Source: Sitta carolinensis (lineage: Eukaryota; Chordata; Aves; Passeriformes; Sittidae). From it: a DNA stretch of 64,000 nt. The stretch spans positions 112,477,108 to 112,541,107 of the forward strand of contig CM063283.1 of NCBI GenBank assembly GCA_032173965.1, given 5' to 3'. A program made the translations under genes and the position numbers. Positions 12,783-26,606 of this stretch are shown here, piece by piece. Position 1 is the stretch's first letter. Each line of letters opens with the position of its first letter. The notes below the pieces were generated by a model, which saw only the letters and a list, made by a program, of their open reading frames with translations, searched no databases and was not told the origin of the DNA.

Positions 12783-14428
12783 CCATGTCAGAGTCAAGGG
12801 AAAGACCAAGAAATAGCAGCAGCTGCTGCTCTCCTGTGCATCATCTGAAGCCATCAGTGTGCACTGTCCACACACAGAACCAGTGCAAGGAAAGATCTTA
12901 GAAAGAGGAAAGAATTGCCTTTGTGATTTGAGAGAAAAGCCCTTTTTTACTATTTTATTAATGTGTCTTTTGGTTAAAATTCATAGTTGTCATGCAAAAT
13001 AAATCAACTTCTCTTCCTCTAATGTGACCTGAAACCACTTCTGAGTGAATAAGATATGAACCCTAAATGTTCACAGCCTTTGGCCTGACACATTCAATCA
13101 GATCAGGAGGTGCTGGTGGAGCTGCCAAGGACTCCAGACATCCTCATCATTTTATTAATTTCTCTCCTTTTACCAGCAGTGCTGGTTTTTATACTTTTTA
13201 TACATTTTTTTTGTACTTTTCTGTCAGAAAATTATTTTGCTAATAGAACTGCGAATGATTCTCTTGCCTTTTGTCCAGCAATTCATTCATACAAAAATGT
13301 ATAAAAAGCCACTGGTCTTCCTTTTAGGGCAGGTTAGGGATAGAAGGTAATTTGTTTATTTCAGTTTTATTTTAAAAATATTTTCAGGGATATATTTATT
13401 AATAAATTTTAGGAATTTATTTCCTGTATACTACAGAGTCCTGAAGCTAAAGCTAAGTAAATAATTCAGTCTGGCATATTAATTCATCAAATATTTACTT
13501 CTGTCCTCAAATTTCTCAGGTTTACATGTTTGAAATTATTTTTTTCTAATCTGAAACATCAATGGCTATTAATTTCAAACACTGGCTTTTAAAATTTGAA
13601 ATTCATGCCATATTGATAATTGGCACAATTCACCCAGAATGGTTTCTATCTAAGAGTTGCATTGCTTGGACAGCAAATTCTTTATTGATTCCAAGCAATA
13701 CAATAAAATATTCTACTCTAAAATCACCTTCATGAAACGATTAAATAATTCAAATTGAATTTTTAAAATATTTATTCTAAGAGAACATGCCTCTGAGGAG
13801 GTTTTTCCCAACAAACAAACAAACACGAGAAGGTCCCAAATGTGAAGTTAATTTTCAAAACTGGTGAATTTTGGTAGAAAGAAGCTGTCATTAATTACAT
13901 GCCCATTATTATATATAATAACTTGTATGCATAAAAATGGGATGCTTTTGTTGTATTTACATATTTTTTTGACCCTCTGAGACATGGAATTTGTTTCCTA
14001 ATCTTGGACATCTCCTGAGGATGAGGATTAAGAGCATGATTTTCACCTGCTGAAGAGGCTTGACTTTTACCAAGGAATTATGGGTTTTAATTGAAGTCTT
14101 TGGGAAATCCTATTGATTTAAAATTCTCTTTTCTTCACAATTTGAATTCCAGAGAGATGTTATTTAAGTAAACCCAAATGTCTCTTATCAGAAAGGGAAA
14201 ACTGAAGTTAGGAATTTTAACAAAGCTCTTGCTGACTCCTGAAAGTCTAGTAAATTTGAAAATAAATTAACAAATATATATATCAATAAATAAAAACATA
14301 ACAGCCAGGCTCCCTTAAATATAAGTAATGTATTTGCATGGGCTTTCTCTGCCTGGGCAAAAGTGGATGGAGGAAGAGGGAATTTTTGAGGTAGGAAAAT
14401 CCCATTCATCATGGAGAGAAGAGTGTTC

Positions 14429-14450
14429 TCATTGTGGCTGGCCACAATGA
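14429..14450. other. Near-perfect palindrome containing inverted SOX-like half sites
   Basis: Two 10-base arms, TCATTGTGGC and GCCACAATGA, are separated by TG. Each arm contains CATTGTG/CACAATG, which matches the known SOX-family core (ACAAT). Whether it binds anything is not visible from sequence. Confidence 0.45.
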
Positions 14451-14624
14451 AAGGACAGCTGAATTTGGCTTAAACATTACACTCAATTTCCAATTCATTT
14501 TTTTAATATTTTTTCAATGTTTGCAAGATGAATCTCTCATAATTACAGATATTTCCACAAACTGGTCATGACCCAGTGATGGAGCCAAAATATGATAACA
14601 CTCTGATAGGACAGAGATCTTCAG

Positions 14625-14685
14625 ACCAGGAGAATCCCACAATCCCAGAATGTTTTCAGCTTAGAAAGGACCATAATTCTTAAAA
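14625..14685 (-). mobile_element. CR1 LINE 3'-tail remnant, antisense
   Basis: Read on the - strand this is a decayed CR1 end. On the + strand it appears as a repeated CCCA(C/G)AATCCCAGAATG-like stretch followed by TTTTCAGCTTAGAAAGGACC, the reverse complement of the usual GGTCCCTTCC...CATTCTGTGATT tail. Short and diverged. Confidence 0.6.
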
Positions 14686-14844
14686 ATACTGGGAACCTGA
14701 GTCAGATTTCCAATAATTTGTGAATGGTACATGTTTACTTAGTGTTTAATTACAAACTGAAAGACAGGAATATTAGGGAGATTTTTAATTTGCTTTTTCC
14801 AAAGTGGCTTTTCCCAACTATGAGCTGAAAAAGAGAAAAAATAC

Positions 14845-15134
14845 CTCCATCCATCCATTCATTCATCCATCCATCCATCCATCCATCCATCCATCATCCA
14901 TCCTTCCATCTCCATCCATCCATCCATCCTCCATCCATCCATTCATTCATCCATCCATCCATCCCTCCATCCATCCATCCCTCCATCATCCATCCATCCA
15001 TCCATCCATCCATCCATCCATCCATCCATCCATCCATCCATCCATCATCCATCCATCCATCCATCCATCCATCCATCCATCCATCCATCCATCCATCCAT
15101 CCCTCCATCCATCCATCCATCCATTCATCCATCC
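14845..15134. repeat. (CCAT)n tetranucleotide array
   Basis: About 290 bases of CCAT/ATCC units with scattered TTCATTCAT, CCTCC and CATCATCC variants. The + strand contains a frame of His-Pro-Ser-Ile units and the - strand one of Met-Asp-Gly-Trp units; both are artefacts. Interruptions break it into several purer sub-arrays, the longest at about 15001-15044 and 15052-15100. Confidence 0.97.
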
Positions 15135-15529
15135 CAGCTCTCTACATAATTTTTTTAAAATTGGTGTGAATTTTTGTTTTCTATTCATTCATAAAGATTT
15201 ATTCTAAAATTATTCAAAAGTCTCTGATACCCTTCACAAGCTTTACTCAACTTCCTACAGTCTTGTTATATTCTGGATACTGAGACTGGTCTTTATCAAG
15301 ATAATAAAATACTTTCTTTTTTTTTGTACTTGGTTCCTGATGAAACACTCAGCAGTAGCAGAGAAAAATAGGTCAGATTAAGTAATTTTTACTGAATCTT
15401 AGGAAAGGCCCAGATTCAGTTTTCTTCAAGAGTAGAACAAAAAGTTCTTGCTTTGTCTGAGCCACTTTCATAATTCTTAAGTAAAACCCTGACTACTGGA
15501 TTTTGCACTTTGATTTTAATGATGAAGTT

Positions 15530-15692
15530 GTTAATACTATAAAGCAATCATTATATTACAAAGCAATATAATTTTTAATTAATATGATTGTGTAATCTAA
15601 TATTTTGATATGCATTAGCAGACCCATAATATTTAATGCTATAATAAATAATGGTTTAATAATATAATAATGATAATATAATTATATATTTT
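15530..15692. repeat. AT-rich low-complexity stretch
   Basis: About 160 bases made almost only of A and T, with many ATAATATAAT-type words. No unit repeats cleanly. A second, shorter AT-rich patch of TATATAAATA words lies at 16075-16125. Confidence 0.8.
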
Positions 15693-16659
15693 TAATTGTT
15701 TCTTGATGAGTTGCCATGAAGAAAGGAGAAAACAATGGGTTGACCTGTGAAAAGCAGCAAATAAATCAGCTTTCCAAAAGAAAGCCCAACTCTAAGCAGA
15801 GAAAACTCCTGGATTAATGCTGCTGGAAGAGATGTGCATATCTTGAAAATGGAAATTGCCATGATTAATAAATTGTAGCTTTGTCCAGTTTTGACCAATA
15901 CATCTCTAACTGTGCCCAGCACCACATGGCTTCAGACAAATCCATGGAGAACCCCAGAGAAAACAGAACTGGATTTATTTGTCCTGTGGTGAAACTACAC
16001 CAAAATTGTGGAGTATGGCAACATCCATTCCTTTAACCTTCATAGCAACATGCCCTACCCTTCCAAAATTCTCTTTTATAAATGTATATATATAAATATA
16101 TTTATGTATCTGTATATAATGCACATTTGAAGAGATCTAAGGCACAGACACACTTAATATGGCATCTGAATCATCTTGATACATTTCTAAATGACTTCAC
16201 TTATTTTTAAGACATCCTAAGAGAATATCTCATGCATATGTAGTGCATATTTAGCTTGCTTATTTACAGTTTTCCAGATTATTTTGTCAGTAAAGAACCA
16301 GCATATTTATCTCAGTTATTTGCATCAGTAATTTGATTAAAGATATTTGGAGGATGGAAAAATATGTTGCCGAAAATATCCTTGGGAATGTGGCTTTGTT
16401 ACCAGAAATCTTTCAACATAGAGGAAGATAAAAAAGAAGAGCTTATGGTTTAGAATCATTGGAGATAAATTGTGAAGAGTAAAAAATCAGCTTTGGAGGA
16501 AGGGGAAATATTTAGCTGTGAGGCATTGCTATGGCAATAAGGAATCCGTGTGGAAGATTATGTGAGGAGAAGGGAAGGATAAGCAGGGATAAAGCTGTAT
16601 CTGAGGAATAAAGTCATCTTTCTTCACATGTTTTTATGCTACTCTTATTAAGAAAATTT

Positions 16660-16674
16660 GGGGGGGGGGGGGGG
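16660..16674. repeat. G15 homopolymer
   Basis: Fifteen consecutive G on the + strand. It mirrors a C15 run at 47217-47231. Such runs are unstable and prone to sequencing length errors. Confidence 0.95.
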
Positions 16675-17359
16675 AAGGAGTTTTGCAAGGTAGCCTCTGG
16701 TTTTCCAAAGCAAGCCAGGGAGTCATGGGGTTTGGTTTGGCACTGGCACCCAGCACAGGACCTAAGAGGGAGGCAGCAGGGTCTGGGACAGCTCCTGGAT
16801 GTCTCTGGGATTTCAGTCCAAGTCCAGCTGCCCCATTTTCTGTGTGCTGCTGCTCGTGAAGCAGCAGGAGGGTGGAGCTGCCAGGGCAAGGCTCTCCTGC
16901 ACAGGAGCTCTGGTGCCTCGTGGGGAGCCACAAACCCCTCACCCCTCATCTCCTGCGTGGGCTCAGAACATTTTCACCATCACAGGGAAACCCCGAGGAG
17001 GAGATATTGATGGGAAGGAGGACTGCAGCTGTAGGGAAAACCCTCTAGGTGGCTTGGGAGGTTGGCTGATTTAATTAGGGACAAGGAATGAGGCTGGAGG
17101 AGGAAAATGTAAAGGTTTAGGGATTAAGTGCCATGTGAGAATCTGAGGAGGTTGAATCTGAGGAAGAGAGGGACAGGTGAAGGGGACTGGAGCCTGTTGT
17201 GATGAGGGGAGAGATTTGTGAAAAGGAAGAGACACTTGGGAGGATGGGACATTGTGGAAGGATGAAAGGAGGTGGCACAAGCTAATGATGGTAATGTGAA
17301 TTCCTTAACAGCCTGGCACTCTTTTGATTTGGGTCTCCTATTGAACAAAATGCATAAAA

Positions 17360-17578
17360 CGATGTATGGGACTGTACCAGGAAGAAATTCAGGAAAAATT
17401 CCTTCACTGAAAGGGTTTTCAGTCATTGTCAGGGCTGCCCAGGGAGGGTTGCAGTGCCCATCCCTGGAGGTGTCACTGGAGGTGGCACTCAGAGCTCTGG
17501 GCTGGGGACAAGGTGGGGATGGGCACAGCTGGGACTTTATGCCTTGGAGATAATTTCCAGTCCAAATGATTCTGTGAT
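17360..17578 (+). mobile_element. CR1 LINE fragment, 3' end
   Basis: A sense CR1 3' end of the same subfamily as the antisense copy at 28545-28868. Both contain the stretch around GTGCCCATCCCTGG, a GGTGTCAC(C/T)GGAGGTGGCACTCAG-like segment split by small changes, CTCTGGGCTGGGGACAAGGT or its variant, and CACAGCTGGGACT. The end GATTCTGTGAT is at about 17568-17578. Coding frame is destroyed. Confidence 0.88.
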
Positions 17579-17844
17579 CTTGCATAGCCCTGGTTGTTCT
17601 GGTTTTGGAGGAACAAGCAGATGGCCACAACAAAACAACTTTCTGAAAGTAACCTTCTTGTGGGTACATGGGCACACACCAGATGAAACTGAGGCTATTT
17701 CCGTTCTCTGGAATATGGAATCAGACTCATCCTAATTTTCTATTTTGATTATTGATAATTTCTTCTCTTCAAATGCTCCTCTTGGGCAAAACTGCTGAGT
17801 ACCTAATACCCAAAGAGTTAAACAAGATATATTCATCACTAGTG

Positions 17845-18069
17845 CCTGTGGAGCCGCCTGCCTCACACAAGACCTTTCTCAGAGCTCCTCCTGGAATTAG
17901 ATCCCCCTGGTAACTCAAACCCACGGCTCCACAGGCCCTGTTAATCTCCAGGTCACTTTGGTTTGGTTCAGGAAGCCTCTGAACAGAAAGGGCTGCATCC
18001 TGACATATTGTCATATCCAAGCATTAACAGCTCTGGCATGTGAAAAGGTCATGCCACCAAGCATTAACA
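17845..18069. other. Cluster of inverted and direct repeats in unique intron sequence
   Basis: Four symmetrical elements lie within 225 bases. A 12-base inverted repeat CCTGTGGAGCCG (17845-17856) and CGGCTCCACAGG (17924-17935) comes first. TGACA-TAT-TGTCA follows at 18001-18013. CCAAGCATTAACA is repeated exactly at 18017-18029 and 18057-18069, and between those copies an inverted pair GGCATG (18035-18040) and CATGCC (18050-18055) is centred. No match to a known element is recognised. Confidence 0.5.
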
Positions 18070-19144
18070 TTACGGGCTGGCAATTAAAGTAATTCATTTA
18101 AATAAGGGGGTTTACTCTGCTGTGTGGCAACAAACACAACCTATGCAAGGGGAAAGCCTGGGAAGGCCTCACATCAGATCCTCTGCCAGTGTCATCTGGT
18201 TAAAACTGGGACCCAGGGAAGCCCAGATGGAAGGAGTGAGTAGCTCTGGTAGGAAGAGGCAACTGTTCACACATAAAAACAAGGGATGGGGATACTGCAG
18301 AAGGCAGCCCCAGAGGGCAAGAGCTTGGGGATTCGTTGCTGATGTCTCATATGCTTTAGGAGAGTGGAAGATTCATTCATTAAGAATAGCTCTGTGTGCT
18401 GTCCAAGACTTTCCAGCTCCTCCTGGGCCTGAACTGAGAGACCCGTGGGCTTTGATTCTTTCTAGAGACAGAAAACCACACGCCATTCATTGGTGGACAA
18501 ACCACGCGGGGAGGAAAGGACAGCAAAGGACACCAAACAGATCATCCTGTTTCAAAGATGCCACGGATGGGGTTGGCAATAAAACATTTCAAGGATTTCT
18601 TTTTCCTTCCATTTGCAGGAAATTTTAATTCCAAAACATGAAAATACTTAGGGCTTAAGAATATTCTTGCTAAGAAGAGAGTACGTTTTTCAACAATAAA
18701 ATTTAAGCCACTTTTTAAAGAACAGTTAATGAAGTTGACAGGTATGTCCAAACTGTTCTGCAAATACCTTCTGAGTACAATAAAAACTTGAATCTAGCTA
18801 GTTTTATTGTCAGTTTAATTATACTTTCAGTTCAGCACAGTTCAGCTATGCACTCAACACATCCATGGTCTGTAAGCTCCTTGGTGCAGAGCCTTTCTTT
18901 AATTTTGTGCAGCTCCTGGTTTAATTGAGCCCTCATTTTGATAGATCATTACTGTCACACACTCTGGTAAAACATATAGCAGTCAGCAAGTAGAACAGCA
19001 GCTCATCAGAAGGAAGCAGACATTTTTATCAGTTCTTTATTGTCCACATATCTGAACGCTTATTAGTTAAAGTCCCTTTATGTGCTGTGAATATGGAATA
19101 TTGAATTATGTTGCAAGTTGCCCTGCGAGCAGCAAAACAAATGA

Positions 19145-19663
<519 letters not shown>

Positions 19664-19871
19664 TGACAACACCGGAGCCCCAGCACTCGCTCCGTGCATG
19701 GTGGGGAGAGCTGGCAGCAAGAAGAGGGAGAGGAAGCTTCTGCAATCCATCCCTAATGATAAAATTCCCTCTTCCCACACTCCAGAGGCAGCAAGAGAGT
19801 GAGCCAGGCTCAACCCTCCATCCTTTCTGTCTCAGGAATAGAGTGGATCATGCCCATGCCAGCCATGGTAG

Positions 19872-20381
19872 TGTGTGCAAACCATGAACAGGATGGGAAT
19901 GCTGAGGGATGTGTCTCGAGCTAGATTTTATTTTGCAAAAGTCTCATCACATGGCTGAGACCATGGGAAGGCGACAGCAGCTCACATCCCAAGCAGCAGA
20001 CACTGGGCTCTGTCTTACAATGCACTTTAAAAGTTTGTCAGCCAATAGCAGAAAGCAAAAGCTTACTTGACAGCAGCTTCAGCCAATTATTATAGGTACA
20101 GGTACACTTGTTTAAAATAATGTTTGCTTGTTAGCCTTAGAATACAATGCACTGTACTCTGTTATTAAACTTAAAACTTTCTATATCTTGACAGATATAT
20201 TTTTATGCAGCCTTATGATTTCTGTTAGCCAAACTTCTATACTCAAGCCATCATTTTAAATCCTTGTCCTCTATTTACTTAGCTACATTCAAAACTTGCA
20301 ACTGCAGCCCTAATTTCTGTTCTCTTCTGTCTCTGAGGCCTGCTTTCACAGCTTTCCCTTTTGCTTTTAATGATTCCTACA
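19872..20381 (-). mobile_element. Endogenous retrovirus LTR, antisense, next to a polypurine tract
   Basis: Read on the - strand, a purine run GAGAGGGGGAAT (ending at 20382) is followed by TGTAGGAATC, the usual arrangement of polypurine tract and LTR start. Further along the - strand come ATTGGCTGAC (a CCAAT-type motif, near 20040), a TTTTAAAG TATA-like element near 20030 and AAAATAAAA as poly(A) signal near 19930. A plausible end ...GCACACA lies at 19872. The start is well supported, the far end is a guess. About 510 bases. No second LTR copy was seen nearby. Confidence 0.6.
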
Positions 20382-20700
20382 ATTCCCCCTCTCAGTACAA
20401 CCAAAAGAAACTCTCATAAATTGTCATTTATTAACAATAAATACAATGCCTTAGCCTGTCCTTCCCCAGATCAGTTCAACCAAACTGCTGATAAACTCTG
20501 TCAAATATCTGACCCCAAGTTCTGCTGTGTGTCACCCCTACCCTCACCAAAATCACTAACCTGGTTTGAGAAAAAAAATGCTGCCTTTTTAAAGTGCTCT
20601 TCTCCCTCCCTTTCACTTGTGGGGCCTGTGAGACCACTTTATAAAGTCAGGATCCAAAGAGGTGTTTTACATGTCCTTTTATGAAATCTAAAAGATCTTT
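20382..20700 (-). mobile_element. Possible 3' internal remnant of the adjoining endogenous retrovirus
   Basis: The sequence beyond the polypurine tract would be the 3' internal part of the same provirus (upstream of its 3' LTR on the - strand). I recognise no retroviral protein motif in it, so this rests only on position. The right limit is arbitrary. Confidence 0.3.
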
Positions 20701-22695
20701 CTTCTTTTTTCTCACTCCAAAATCTTCATTATCCATTTTCAGTCGCATTTAAAAAGTGTATTTATGAGGCCCAAGGAACTAATTCTCTATCTCTGTGGTT
20801 ATTGTTTAAATTCTAGTGTAACTGTCACAAAATATCACTTTCTTTACCAGCCAAAAACTGTGTTGGATGATAGCCAGTAAAATTCTGGGTTTGCTCTCTG
20901 AGGAACCTTTGTCATTGATTTCTATGAGGAAGAATAAATTCTATGTGTGACTTTGTTCCTATTAGTATTTTTGTGATACGAATAATATTTAGTTATAGGA
21001 TTGACCCGTAGGTCTCTCTGCCATCATTCTTCTTGTTCATTTTAATAAGAAAACCCCTGGATGTACAACAATATTTCTATTTGGAAGGCTGGAGTCCTGC
21101 TAGGAGAGTTTTCTGAAGCAGCTGTGTACAGCAATGGTGTTCTACATCCATGGGTGTCACATACAAAACCTTTCACTTCTGAGAGATAAAACACCCCAAA
21201 AAGCAGAAAATGCCAGATCAAGGCTGTCTCCAAAGCTTTGAGCTCAGTGCTTTTGCATGATGATGTGATCTTAATTGTGCACTCGGCTTTTATTTTTTCC
21301 TGCCTCAGTGAGACAGGATTTGGATTTTTGCTGGGGCTGAATTTGGGTTGAATAATGAACTCACTACGTGATGCACAGCTGATCTCTGAGACCAAACTTT
21401 TCACAGGTGGCCAATAATTGTGTGTTCTTTGTTTTCTGGGCACTCGCCTGGAGCCCCTGGGCTCTGATTTGCAGAAGTGCTAAGCCCTCCTGGCTCAGAT
21501 GAACTCAGTGGAAGCTGTTCTGAACACATGGAATTTATTTATTTATTGCTCAGGACAATGACAGGGGGAGGAAGGCCCTGCGTGTCTCAAACTGGGCTCT
21601 GGAAATTTTTGTTTCCCTGTCTCCAAGCTGAGCCACACATGCAAGAGAACATAGCTGGACAAGTTGCCACAGCTCAGATGATAACTCTCCAATTTCCTTG
21701 CAGCAAGTGGGAAATTAATCCATTTTTCCTAACCAGTGGTGACTGGGGGTTGTGCTCACATCACCTGGCTTTTGCTGAGGAATAAGGAGCACGTGGAGTT
21801 TCCATGGCTCAGCTAATATGTGGCAACCTGTCAAGCAGCCACAAACGTTATCATACATCTGCTTCCTTAATTCCCCACATGAAATGGTGGCAATGCTCTG
21901 CATGGTGTCAGGCCTGATGAAAATAAATTCACTCGTGTTTCTGCAATGAGTGAATTCACAGGAAAATGCTGTGAGAAAATGAATGTCTGTTTTCAGGGCA
22001 CAGTTTGAACAGTGTGCAGTAAATAAATTGTGGAGCAGCACAATGAGAAGGAAATGGCATTTCAAATATCTGCTAGTTTAAAAAAAATTCTTTCTTTCTT
22101 GTACCTTGAATAAAGCTGTGGTCCTGATGAAAAATATCATTATGATCATGTTTGTAAATATTATATATAAATTTTCTTGCTGTTAAACCACAAACTGAAA
22201 AGAAAGACCACACGAAACTTTATGAGGCACCATGCTGAAAGCTACAGGGCTCACCACCAGCGTTTGAACCTTTCTTTCCTCCACACAGACTTCAGCCACT
22301 TGAGCTATTTTCAGAAATAGCCGGAAAAATTTGGAGGCAGCAGGAGGCACCATTTTGTATGGCAAATTTCAGCCAACAGTTAAATACTTGGCAAACTCGA
22401 GAGGAACAGGAAACAAGGCTCCTAAGGAGAAGCTGCAGGAGTAGGTGGAGCTCCAGCTTCTGACTACACGTGTCGAGCTGATAGCCTGTGTCCTCAGCCC
22501 AGGTGCTGCTGGCTTTGCTAATCTCAGTATTTTGGAAGTTTTCCTATGCAAATGCATGTGTGTAACCTGCAATATCTATTTATTGCTGTCAAGGAGAACA
22601 GTCTGTGTGATTTTTCTTGCGCCACACAGACAAGCTGTTGGTTTATTTTCTCTGTGTGCTCTTCCATCCATCACCTCTTTTCCAACCTCCTATAG

Positions 22696-24186
<1,491 letters not shown>

Positions 24187-24315
24187 AGCCCCCCGACCCC
24201 CCCGAGATAGAGATCCGGGAGGTGAGAGCTCGGAGCATCGCCCTCAGGTGGACCATGGGCTTCGATGGCAACAGCCCCATCACCGGCTACGACATCGAGT
24301 GCAAGAACAAGTCAG
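24187..24315 (+). CDS. DSCAM: DSCAM exon: first part of FN3 domain 1
   Basis: A 129-nt exon, phase 1 in and phase 1 out: two bases completing Glu, 42 codons, and one base of a split Asp. Acceptor GCCCAG, donor GTGAGG. It encodes the linker PPDPPEIEI and strands A to C' of the first fibronectin type III domain, with the conserved tryptophan in [10 protein letters not shown], then [14 protein letters not shown]. The codons are GC-rich (many ending in C or G), unlike the AT-rich flanking intron. This exon plus the next make one FN3 domain. Confidence 0.97.
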
Positions 24316-24459
24316 GTGAGGAGCAACCTCAGCAATCCCCCTTGCTGCTCATTCCCAACTGGCTTGCGTTGTAAGAGGTAATATGTGAACTGAAACTGCC
24401 TGATGGAATTTTTGTAGTGGGTTTTGTTTAATTTTCCACAGGAAATATTTGTCTTCCTT

Positions 24460-24809
24460 TGTTGCAGTCTGGTTTTTCCAGGCCTGGATCTTCTGAGTTT
24501 CTAAAGCTCTGTTTTTTCCTGATGTTTTGGTTTTCTGAAACTTGTTCCCACAGCTGGAACATAAACATCAGGTTTTGTTTCTGTAACGAAACTCATGTTT
24601 GGAATTCTTTCTGTGGGACAGACTTTCTTTTGCTGTCCCTCTGGTTTGGCCAATGTGGGTGAAGAGTTCTGTCGCTCATTCATCAATCACAATGGTCTGT
24701 GGCAAAACCTAGAAAAAGGGAGACATTGTTTGAAATAAACAGAGTCAGATTGATCTCTCCAAGCTGTTTGGAGAAAATTTCATGTTGTGTGTTATTCGCC
24801 ACAGCGACA
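24460..24809 (+). mobile_element. Solo LTR with 4-bp target duplication, copy 2
   Basis: A 350-base element beginning TGTTGCAG and ending GCGACA, flanked on both sides by CCTT (24456-24459 and 24810-24813). It has AATAAA at 24734-24739, about 70 bases before its end, as expected for the R/U5 part of an LTR in the + orientation. It aligns along its full length with 12447-12782. A 4-bp duplication is typical of ERV1-type integrations. No internal retroviral sequence adjoins it, so it is a solo LTR. Confidence 0.75.
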
Positions 24810-26167
24810 CCTTCCTGTCCTTTTTGTTTGGTTGTTTCATGGTAAAGACACTAAATTTAGCAATTGCTGCTTCTTCCTTTTACCACTTCACACTATATCT
24901 ACTGATCAAAAAATTTGTGATGTTTCCATTAGTAGATAAAATATTTTCAAGGGTATTGAATCATCGGTCATCATTTCAGCCTTGGCTTTGTAAATGAAAT
25001 CAATAATGTACAGGAGAGATTGATAATGGACCTGAAAGGTGAGGAGTGGAAATTCCCCACTGAGGCTGAAGTCAGGAATTGCAGGTTTGGAGATGTAGAT
25101 TGGGCAAGGATGCCTTCAAGGAATATGCACACCTAAAAGTTTCTGGGCTCTTGGTTTTTTTGATTGTTTTCCTTTCTTTCCAACCATCCACCTGCTCCAG
25201 AAAAGCTTTTGAAAGTCATGCTTGCCTGACTGATTCCTTTCTCACACTAAAAGACCTCTTCTATTTCTCAAATACAAGAATAAATAAGTATTAAAAAATG
25301 ATGCAACTCAGCACAACCCCCTTGAGGATGACTGAGGTGCTTTCCTTTGATTGAAGCAGTGACAAGAAGGGATTTCAGAGCTCTAAAACCTTTTTGTTAC
25401 ATTGAGTTTGATGTTTTCAAGTGATAACACAGAATGCAGACAAAGATTAAGTGGGGGTCACCATGAACTTGCACTGAAAAATGATTTCTCTTTAATATGG
25501 AATGATAATTTAAGAGCAAGACAGCAAAAGAAACATCATCAGGTTGGATGGAATATCAAGACACAGTATATTGATAAAGGTTAAAAAAATTAAAGAAAGG
25601 AAAAGAAGTGGGCGGCAGAATTGGTGTCAAATAAAATATTTCTTTGTCTGTATCTGAAGAAAAATCCTAGAGGTCATATCCTAGCAAGAGCAGATTACTT
25701 TCTTCTTACTGCAAACAACACAAATGTCATTTTTTAAAGTGTGGGTCTGAATGTTTGGGGAAACTCGGATCAGGTCTTTGAATTCTTGCATATGAATTTT
25801 GTCATTAATTAAATCACCAGGAAGATGAAAAACCAAAGATGGTAAATGCACGGGGTAGTTGGGGGAATTTAGAACAAAGAGGAAGAATTAAGAAAACTCC
25901 TCGTTTCCAGGTACTAAAGGGGTGGGACAAAATTTAGATTATATATTCAACATTCTGCCAAGACCACAGTGAATCTGTAAACTGCACAGCTGTGTTTTGT
26001 GAGAATTTCCCACCTCTGTTGCCTTTCCTGAGAACTCAGGAATGAGTCTAGATCAGATGCACCAGCGAGGCTTCTCAAGCAGGAAAACTTTTCTGTTTCA
26101 GAGAAGGTGCAGGTGACCACAAAGAACGCATGGGCTGTATTTATAGCAGCCCTCGCATATCCCAGCA

Positions 26168-26265
26168 TAAAATCATATAAATTAAGTTGGCAAAGACCTT
26201 TAAGGCCAGCGAGTCCAAAGTTAGCTCAGTACTGCTGATACCTACGCCATCAGACACAAAAGATA
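26168..26265 (-). mobile_element. CR1 LINE 3'-end remnant, antisense
   Basis: The + strand reads AAATCATATAAATTAAGTTGG, then CAAAGACCTTTAAGG and GAGTCCAAAG. This is the reverse complement of a CR1 tail (CTTAAAGGTCTTTTCCAACCTAA then a GATTCTATG-type end). Diverged and truncated. Confidence 0.7.
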
Positions 26266-26606
26266 CGATACTTACCCCAATGGAATTAGTTACTCCATGG
26301 GAGGAGGATGCTGTTGGTGTCCTCTAGGGTCTGGCTGCCATCACAGAGCACCAGGGATAGCAGGAACCTGGTGTTTCAGGATGCTTTGGTTCTTGGAGAC
26401 TGAAATGCACCTGTGGCACTCACACCTGGCCCTCCATGGAGACCACTCCTGAGCAGCCTGCAGACCTTTCCATCGAGCTGTGCAAAGAGCTCTGGAGACA
26501 GGAACGGGGGGGTGAGTCCTCCTTCGGGGCTCTCCCCCCATCCTTTTAAATTTTTGATGTCATTAGGGCAATCTTAGGGACAAAATTTGAACAGTCCTGT
26601 TTAATT

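Noticed and set aside
12443..12786. Clean target duplication around LTR copy 1
   Set aside because: Flanks are ACCA and CCAT. They match only if the terminal A of the LTR is counted in the duplication, so I do not claim one.
14804..15169. His-Pro-Ser-Ile and Met-Asp-Gly-Trp repeat proteins
   Set aside because: Translations of the (CCAT)n array in each direction; not genes. The array also lacks the spacer diversity of a CRISPR array.
17124..17675. 183-codon frame on the - strand
   Set aside because: It is antisense to a CR1 3' end and adjacent intron; no domain is seen.
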